Shown here piece by piece: positions 58,941 to 64,000 of a stretch of DNA of 64,000 nt. A program made the position numbers and the translations under genes. Source of the stretch: Novosphingobium sp. IK01 (GTDB taxonomy: Bacteria; Pseudomonadota; Alphaproteobacteria; Sphingomonadales; Sphingomonadaceae). Numbering within the stretch: the stretch's first letter is position 1; each line of letters starts with the position of its first letter. The stretch lies in assembly GCF_033242265.1 (NCBI RefSeq), contig NZ_BTFW01000001.1, positions 1,896,501 through 1,960,500 of the forward strand, in the 5' to 3' direction. The notes under the pieces are model-generated. The model made no database searches and had not been told where the DNA came from. It was given only the letters and a program-made list of their open reading frames with translations.

Positions 58941-60288
58941 GTGTCTGATCCGAAACTGTCGTTTCGGATGGTTCGGCACCGGCCCGCTCCCCCACCCGGC
59001 CACCCAACGATAGTACCTTGTGGGAGGCCGGGTGGGGGAGCGGGCCGGTGCCAAACGTGAGCCGCCGCCACAGCGCCTCCAGCGGTCCCTGTCCATGGGC
59101 CGCCAGCCAGCGGCGCGGCCAGGCCAGCATCAGGGCCCAGCCCAGCACCACGAACAGCGGCAGACCCCCGCGCGGCACCGCATGGACGCCGCCCCAGCCC
59201 AGCCCGGTTGTCCAGCCTCCCGGTTTCCAGCCACCAAACAGCGCGGTCATCACCAGGCTCGTGCCCAGATAGTTGGTGAAGGCCGTCCGGCCACAGGCCG
59301 TCAGCGCCGCGCCGATCCGCGTGCGCGCCAGCAGCGGGTGAAGCCGCAACAGGATCGCCGCATAGCCCAGCGCCATGGCCAGCCCCGGCAGCGCCGCCAA
59401 CGCGGTGACGACCGTAAAGGTCAGCCGCACCGGCCACCCTTCGCGCGCCGGCCAGGCGATCAGCAGCGCCGACACCACCCCGCCCGCCACAGTCCCGCCC
59501 AGCGCAACCGCCGTCATGGCCCGCGCGCGCCACTGGCCGGTGAAGAACCCGCTCTGGAACAGGGCCATGCCGATCAGCATGAGCGGAAAGGTCTCGGCAA
59601 AGGTGTTGAGCGTGGCGGTCAGCGGAAAGGCCGGGGCCTGTGTCAGCCTGAGCGCCACGGCCTCGAAAAACCCGGCGTGGAGCGGCCCGGCGTCGCTGGC
59701 CATCGACTGGCCGATGCGGGCGGCCAGATCGGCCATGGCGGCCTGTTCGGCGGGGCTGGCGATCCCGGCCCGGACATGCTGCTCGGCGAGGATTTCGGGC
59801 AGCGCGGCGAGCCCGTCGAACAGGCGGGAGAGCACGAAGACCGGCACCCCGATGGCCAGCAGCCCGCGCGGCTCCAGCCGCCGCAGCGGCAGGGCCACCA
59901 GCCCGCACAGGGCATAGGCAAACAGGATGTCGCCCCACCAGAGCAGCGCATAATGGGCATAGCCAAAGACCGCGAGCCAGAGCAGGCGGCGCACTTGCAG
60001 GCGGTCGGGCGCAAGGCCGCGCCGCTGCGCGCTTTGCGCAAAGAGCATCATGCTCGCCCCGAACAGCAGCGTGAAAAGCGCGCGCATCTTGCCCTCGAAC
60101 AGCACGAAGCCGGCAAGGAACCAGCGCGTGCCCGCAGGGTCTGCCGGAGCAGGCAGCGCCGGGCTCAGGCTGGCCAGTTGCGGCCCCCAGAACCCGGTGA
60201 TGTTGATCGCCAGAATCCCCAGCACCGCGCAGCCGCGCAGGAAATCGAGCGCGGCAATGCGCGGGGGATTGGCCGAAGGGGATGTCAT
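58912..60288 (-). CDS. DUF418 (YeiB-type) multi-pass membrane protein with a repeat-derived tail
   Basis: A 458-residue inner-membrane protein with about ten helices. The N terminus RIAALDFLRGCAVLGILAIN is typical, and the DUF418 domain runs from about 230 to 400 (GRTAFTNYLGTSLVMTALF is diagnostic). Function in the family is unknown; transport or acyl transfer is suggested. The normal protein should end near EALWRRLTFG. The last about 47 residues (HPASHKVLSLGGRVGERAGA and onward) are translated from the hairpin element, so the native stop was probably lost. The frame overlaps the protease gene by 29 bp. Confidence 0.8.
   Translation of the reverse strand: MTSPSANPPRIAALDFLRGCAVLGILAINITGFWGPQLASLSPALPAPADPAGTRWFLAGFVLFEGKMRALFTLLFGASMMLFAQSAQRRGLAPDRLQVRRLLWLAVFGYAHYALLWWGDILFAYALCGLVALPLRRLEPRGLLAIGVPVFVLSRLFDGLAALPEILAEQHVRAGIASPAEQAAMADLAARIGQSMASDAGPLHAGFFEAVALRLTQAPAFPLTATLNTFAETFPLMLIGMALFQSGFFTGQWRARAMTAVALGGTVAGGVVSALLIAWPAREGWPVRLTFTVVTALAALPGLAMALGYAAILLRLHPLLARTRIGAALTACGRTAFTNYLGTSLVMTALFGGWKPGGWTTGLGWGGVHAVPRGGLPLFVVLGWALMLAWPRRWLAAHGQGPLEALWRRLTFGTGPLPHPASHKVLSLGGRVGERAGAEPSETTVSDQTLRPPRDDAG
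58945..59052. repeat. Hairpin element, copy 3 (with a 27-bp-arm hairpin)
   Basis: The first 36 bases (58945-58980) equal the reverse complement of 29546-29581. They fold as ATCCGAAAC-TGTC-GTTTCGGAT. A second hairpin follows, with perfect 27-bp arms at 58975-59001 and 59026-59052 around a 24-base loop. Copies 2 and 3 thus share one module and carry different second modules. Confidence 0.88.
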
Positions 60289-60371
60289 GCCCCGTGCCTT
60301 GCACCGCCTCGATGGCCGGGCAAGGCGGAAATCCCCGAAAAACCCTCAGGGCCCGCGTTCAGGGCCCGCTC

Positions 60372-61625
60372 TCAGGGCCTCACGATGATGCAATCGATTC
60401 CCGCGCCCTTGAGCGCGGCACAGGCATGGCTGGCCTCGGCCTGCCCGGCAAAGCCGCCAGCCAGAACGCGGGTCACGCTGCCCTGAACGCTGTCGATGCG
60501 CGGATGCCCGGCCAGTTCGGCCCGCCCCCGCGCGCGCGCCCAGATCGCGTCGGCATTGCTCTTTTGCGAAAACGCGCCGAGCTGGATGCGCCAGGCGCCA
60601 CCGGGACGGGGCCGGGGCTCCGGCTTGCGCTCGGGCTTCGGTTCGGGCTTTGGTTCGGGCTTGGGCTCCACCCTGACCTTGGGTTCGGCCTTGGGCTTGG
60701 GTTCAGCCTTGGCTCTGGGTTCGACCCTGGCTTCGGGCTTCGCCACGGCATGGGCGCGCGGCACTTCGACCGGATGGGCAAAGCTGGCCCCGGCCAGAAC
60801 CGGACCATCGGGCTGGACAGGCCGCGGCGCGGATTGCGAAGGCGGAAGGGCCGCACTGGCCAGAGCGCCCGTGCTGGCGGATGCAGGCGCGCGCACCACC
60901 GGCGTTGCAGAACCGGGCACCGGCGAAGGGCCGGTCACCCCCAGTTCGGCGGCGGCCAGTTCGCGCGAGCGGGTGTCGGACGTGCGCTTTTCCAGATCAC
61001 TCGCCAGCGACGCGCCCATCTGGCGCTGTTGCAGCGGGATCGTCGCGTTCATCGTTTTCAGGCTGTCCATCGCCTGGGGCAGCCCCGCCGAGGCCGCGCG
61101 GGTCATCAGCGCATAGGCGCGCACCCAGTCCTTGGGCTGGTAATCGCCGTTGAAGGCCGCCACGCCCAGCAGATACATCGCGCGCGGTTCCCCCCGGTCG
61201 GCCGAGGCGCTCAGCCAGGGCATCGCGGCGGTCTGGCGGCCGGTCTGGAACAGCAGGATGCCATAGTTGTCGGCGGCGCGGGCATGGCCCTGCCGCGCGG
61301 CCTTGTGGAACCAGTCCTCGGCACGGGCCATGTCGCGCGGCATGCCCCGGCCCAGCTTGGCGGCCTGCCCCATGTTGAATTCGGCGTCGGCATCGCCCTT
61401 GGCCGCCGGCCCCTGCCACTGGCGCACGGCCTCGGCATAGTCGCCGCGCGACCAGGCGCTGACCCCGTCGCGCACGTCGGCACGGGCCACGCCGGGGGCC
61501 ACGAAAGGCGCCAGAAGGGCGCCCAGAAGCGGGCCCAGAAACGGGAGGGCCATCGTGGTGAACGCGCCACGCCCGCGCCGCTTTTCACCCGTCTGGCCGC
61601 GTGTCTCGCCCGATGTCCTGCTCAT
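60372..61625 (-). CDS. Sel1-repeat and SPOR-domain protein
   Basis: A 417-residue exported protein. The ATG at 61625 has AAAGGCC 8 bp upstream; an internal ATG at 61553 opens the hydrophobic signal segment directly (MALPFLGPLLGALLAPFVAP). Residues about 50-185 carry Sel1-like repeats (AEFNMGQAAKLGRGMPRDMA and AADNYGILLFQTGR types). A Lys/Pro/Glu linker with many KP and EP pairs (about 300-345) leads to a SPOR domain (WRIQLGAFSQKSNADAIWAR, about 350-417), which binds denuded peptidoglycan at the division site. It is divergent from parA. Confidence 0.88.
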   Translation of the reverse strand: MSRTSGETRGQTGEKRRGRGAFTTMALPFLGPLLGALLAPFVAPGVARADVRDGVSAWSRGDYAEAVRQWQGPAAKGDADAEFNMGQAAKLGRGMPRDMARAEDWFHKAARQGHARAADNYGILLFQTGRQTAAMPWLSASADRGEPRAMYLLGVAAFNGDYQPKDWVRAYALMTRAASAGLPQAMDSLKTMNATIPLQQRQMGASLASDLEKRTSDTRSRELAAAELGVTGPSPVPGSATPVVRAPASASTGALASAALPPSQSAPRPVQPDGPVLAGASFAHPVEVPRAHAVAKPEARVEPRAKAEPKPKAEPKVRVEPKPEPKPEPKPERKPEPRPRPGGAWRIQLGAFSQKSNADAIWARARGRAELAGHPRIDSVQGSVTRVLAGGFAGQAEASHACAALKGAGIDCIIVRP

Positions 61626-61784
61626 GTCCCGGCCTTTTCCCGCTTCATCCGATACCCCGTTCCACAGGCGCCGTGGCACCTCTGGCAGGGGATTTTCCTC
61701 AGATATTGTGCATGGAGAATGGTAAACAAGTTTTCCACCCCGATCATCGACCTTATCCGGCGCGGGGCCCCCTCTGCCCGGATG

Positions 61785-61799
61785 TTAACCAAAATTTCA
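61785..61799 (+). promoter_or_regulatory. CtrA-like site before parA
   Basis: TTAACCAAAATTTCA fits the CtrA consensus TTAA-N7-TTAA in 7 of 8 fixed bases. It lies 31 bp upstream of the ATG at 61831 and could act near the -35 to -10 region. CtrA regulates tad/Flp pilus genes in Caulobacter. Confidence 0.4.
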
Positions 61800-61830
61800 G
61801 TGCGATCTGCGATTCCCTCTGCTTGTTCGC

Positions 61831-62592
61831 ATGCAGCTTCAGGGGGATACCTTGCGCGTACTGGCCTTGGCTTCGCAAAAAGGGGGATCGGGCAAGACCA
61901 CGCTGTCCGGCCACCTCGCCGTTCAGGCGCAGCGCGCCGGGGCCGGTCCCGTCGTCCTGATCGACATCGATCCGCAAGGCTCGCTGGCCGACTGGTGGAA
62001 CGAGCGCGAGGCCGATTTCCCCGCCTTTGCCCAGACCACCGTGGGCCGTCTGGCCGCCGATCTTCAGGTGCTGCGCCAGCAGGGCTTCAAGCTGGCAGTG
62101 ATCGACACCCCGCCCGCGATCACCATGGCGATCCAGTCGGTGATTGCGCTGGCCGAACTGATCGTGATCCCCACCCGCCCCAGCCCGCACGACTTGCGCG
62201 CCGTGGGCGCCACCGTCGACTTGTGCGAGCGCGCGGGCAAGCCGCTGATCTTCGTGGTCAATGGCGCCACGCCCAAGGCGCGGATCACCGGCGAGGCGAT
62301 CGTCGCGCTTTCCCAGCACGGCACCGTTGCCCCGGTCACCCTCCACCACCGCACCGACTATGCCGCCTCGATGATCGACGGGCGCACGGTGATGGAAGTG
62401 GACCCCACCGGCCGCTCCGCCGCCGAGATCGCCCAGCTCTGGGCCTATATCTCCGAACGGCTCGAAAAGAATTTCCGCCGCACCGTCTTTGCCGTGCCCC
62501 AGACCGGGCAGGCCGGGCTGGCCCAGGTGCGCGCGCTGGGTGGCGCGGCGCCGCGTCCGGCAGGCCATTTCGGCCGCCGGGTGAGCAATTGA
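61831..62592 (+). CDS. ParA-family partition/positioning ATPase
   Basis: A 253-residue ParA/MinD-type ATPase. The deviant Walker A ASQKGGSGKTTLSGHLAVQA (with both Lys, residues about 14-33), Walker A' LIDIDPQGSLADWW and Walker B KLAVIDTPPA are intact. It lacks the long N-terminal DNA-binding part of plasmid ParA. It is coupled by TGATG to a ribbon-helix-helix-like gene and then a TPR lipoprotein gene. This fits a role in placing a cell-surface machine, not in chromosome segregation, since parB is absent. Confidence 0.88.
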   Translation: MQLQGDTLRVLALASQKGGSGKTTLSGHLAVQAQRAGAGPVVLIDIDPQGSLADWWNEREADFPAFAQTTVGRLAADLQVLRQQGFKLAVIDTPPAITMAIQSVIALAELIVIPTRPSPHDLRAVGATVDLCERAGKPLIFVVNGATPKARITGEAIVALSQHGTVAPVTLHHRTDYAASMIDGRTVMEVDPTGRSAAEIAQLWAYISERLEKNFRRTVFAVPQTGQAGLAQVRALGGAAPRPAGHFGRRVSN

Positions 62593-63203
62593 TGAAAAGG
62601 GATCAGGCTGCGATGAACGACCCCAAGCCCTTTGCGGCGCTGACCGGCACCCTGCTCGCCCGCAAGGGCGCCGCGCGCCCGGCCATGCGGCCCCAGGTCT
62701 CGCTTGATTGGGCCGACACGGATTCGGCCTTAAGGGAAGAACCGGTGCGCCCGGCCCGCATGGCGCTGGTCCCCGGTGCACGCCTGCCTGAAGTCGAACG
62801 GCCGGAGATCGAACAGCCCGAAATCGATACGGCCTGGACGGATATGGGCGAGCCCCTGCCCGGACTCTCTGCACCCGAGGCCCCCGAAGCCCCTGAAGCC
62901 GGAGAAGAAAACCCCGAAGTGCTGCGTCAGATCCGCCAGCTTTCGGGCATGATCAACCGCAAGGTCGCGGCCACCCGCCGCGCCAACGCCGATGTGGAGA
63001 CCCTGCCGGGCAAGAAGGTCGCCTTCACGCTGCGGCTCGATCCGCGCCGCCATGCCCTGCTGCGCGCCTGCTGCACCGCCGAACGGCGCAGCGCACAGGC
63101 CCTGCTGGTCGAGGCGCTCGACCGTCTGGTCGATGCGACCCCCGGCCTCGAAGACATTGTCGCGCAACTGGCCGCCTCCGGCCATGCAGAACCCTCACGC
63201 TGA
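62592..63203 (+). CDS. Putative RHH-like partner of the ParA ATPase
   Basis: A 203-residue protein of unknown family. The first about 130 residues are low-complexity and acidic with repeated EVERPEIEQPEID-type units, so probably disordered. The C-terminal 65 residues (KKVAFTLRLDPRRHALLRAC, then SAQALLVEALDRLVD) have the strand-helix-helix pattern of ribbon-helix-helix DNA-binding proteins. The pairing with a ParA ATPase resembles type Ib partition loci, in which the RHH partner stimulates ParA. It overlaps both neighbours at TGATG junctions. Confidence 0.7.
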   Translation: MKRDQAAMNDPKPFAALTGTLLARKGAARPAMRPQVSLDWADTDSALREEPVRPARMALVPGARLPEVERPEIEQPEIDTAWTDMGEPLPGLSAPEAPEAPEAGEENPEVLRQIRQLSGMINRKVAATRRANADVETLPGKKVAFTLRLDPRRHALLRACCTAERRSAQALLVEALDRLVDATPGLEDIVAQLAASGHAEPSR

Positions 63204-63241
63204 TGTCGCCCGTTTCGACATCCCGCCCGGAAAAGGCCGCC

Positions 63242-64000
63242 ATGACCCACCGCCCGCTCGCCATGCTTGTTTCCACCGCGCTCGCTGCGGGCCTGCTGGC
63301 CGGCTGCGCACAAGGTGGCCCCCGCCCTGACCAGACCGCCTCGCGCGCGGAATCGAGCCTGTCGGGCGGCGATGCGACCAAAGCCGTCGCATTGGCCGAA
63401 CAGGCCGTGCTCGCCGATCCGCGCAATCCGGGCTACAGGATGCTGCTGGGCAGCGCCTACATGCGCGCGGGCCGCTTCGAATCCGCACGCCAGGCCTATG
63501 ACGAGGCCATGGAACTGGGCGACGACAGCGGCAAGGTCGCGCTCAGCCTCGCGCTGACCGACATGGCGCTGGGCCACGAAGCCGTGGCACTCGACACCCT
63601 CGAAGCGCATCGCGACCAGATCCCGGTGGCCGATTACGGCCTCGCGCTGGCCATGGTGGGCCGCGCCGATCAGGCCGTGGACCTGCTCACCCAGGCCATC
63701 CGCTCTGGCGAGGGCACGCCCAAGCTGCGCCAGAACCTGGCCTATGCCATGGCCATGGCCGGCCACTGGCGCGAGGCGCGCGACATGGCCTCGCAAGATG
63801 TTCCCGCCGACCAGTTGACCGCGCGCATGGCCCAGTGGGCCCAGCTCAACGATCCCGACAACATGCGCCTGCGCGTGGCCGGGCTGCTCGGCGTGCCGAT
63901 GCGCGAGGACACTGGCCAGCCCGCCGCGCTGGCGCTGGCAAACTTCCCCGCGCCCGGTGAACAGACCTCCGGGGAACAGGCGCCCGTGCGTCAGGCAGAC
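63242..64000 (+). CDS. TPR lipoprotein, TadD-like (cut by window end)
   Basis: The gene runs off the window. A signal peptide with lipobox LAGC (Cys about 23; MTHRPLAMLVSTALAAGLLA) is followed by tetratricopeptide repeats from about residue 40 (DATKAVALAEQAVLADPRNP, MLLGSAYMRAGRFESARQAY). This is the pattern of TadD, a periplasmic/outer-membrane pilotin-like factor of tad pili. The ATG at 63242 has AAAAGG about 6 bp upstream; an ATG at 63203 overlaps the previous stop and would add 13 residues before the signal. Confidence 0.75.
   Translation, partial: MTHRPLAMLVSTALAAGLLAGCAQGGPRPDQTASRAESSLSGGDATKAVALAEQAVLADPRNPGYRMLLGSAYMRAGRFESARQAYDEAMELGDDSGKVALSLALTDMALGHEAVALDTLEAHRDQIPVADYGLALAMVGRADQAVDLLTQAIRSGEGTPKLRQNLAYAMAMAGHWREARDMASQDVPADQLTARMAQWAQLNDPDNMRLRVAGLLGVPMREDTGQPAALALANFPAPGEQTSGEQAPVRQAD

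Overview
The window is GC-rich chromosomal DNA from an alphaproteobacterium, most likely order Sphingomonadales (Novosphingobium/Sphingobium-like). This rests on gene content: methionine synthase split into two overlapping genes behind an ArsR-methyltransferase regulator, a trigger factor with a Lys/Ala-rich tail, clpP-clpX followed by trigger factor and tRNA-Leu, pyrB coupled to a degenerate dihydroorotase, and many short intergenic hairpin repeats. No database search was possible, so the genus is an inference. I see no phage, insertion sequence, plasmid replicon or CRISPR array.

Layout. 1-6 kb: part of a Flp/tight-adherence (tad) pilus operon (cpaB end, cpaC, cpaD, cpaE, tadB, tadC) with no cpaF/tadA ATPase between cpaE and tadB. 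6-15 kb: marR regulator, mtnP, thiL, proton pyrophosphatase hppA, acyl-CoA thioesterase II, a membrane-anchored helix-hairpin-helix protein and malate synthase G. 15-19 kb: an arginine succinyltransferase block (M20 amidohydrolase, astA, astB) and a small membrane protein behind a near-perfect sigma-54 promoter. 19-25 kb: PHA depolymerase, ABC exporter, uppP, a GlsB-type small membrane protein, rpmG and lolA. 25-34 kb: xth overlapping ribA (whose N-terminal DHBP-synthase domain looks degenerate), a beta-helix protein, recQ, fumC, a His/Arg-rich exported protein and aroC. 34-42 kb: a TonB-dependent receptor, an ABM-fold protein, an ArsC-like protein, ubiG, lysC, a CDF metal exporter and two lipoproteins.

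42-47.6 kb: a methyl-cycle operon, sahR-like regulator, metF, metH1, metH2, joined by overlapping start/stop codons and preceded by two 20-bp palindromes. 47.7-52.6 kb (minus strand): clpX, clpP, a hypothetical gene, trigger factor and tRNA-Leu(UAG). 52.7-61.6 kb: a small Pro-rich ORF, sppA, pyrB with a dihydroorotase-like pseudoenzyme, an L,D-transpeptidase-like protein, a retropepsin-like protease, a DUF418 membrane protein and a Sel1/SPOR protein. 61.8-64 kb: parA-like ATPase, a ribbon-helix-helix-like partner and a TadD-like TPR lipoprotein cut by the window edge.

The most unusual structures are not genes. A modular hairpin element, sharing a 36-nt block between two copies 29 kb apart, abuts the stop codons of ribA, recQ and the retropepsin gene and has probably extended the DUF418 reading frame. 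A second REP-like family lies at three other gene ends. Other points of interest are the paired operator before sahR, the sigma-54 promoter after astB, a candidate non-orthologous AstE next to astA, and a ParA/RHH/TadD group with a CtrA-like site far from the tad operon.
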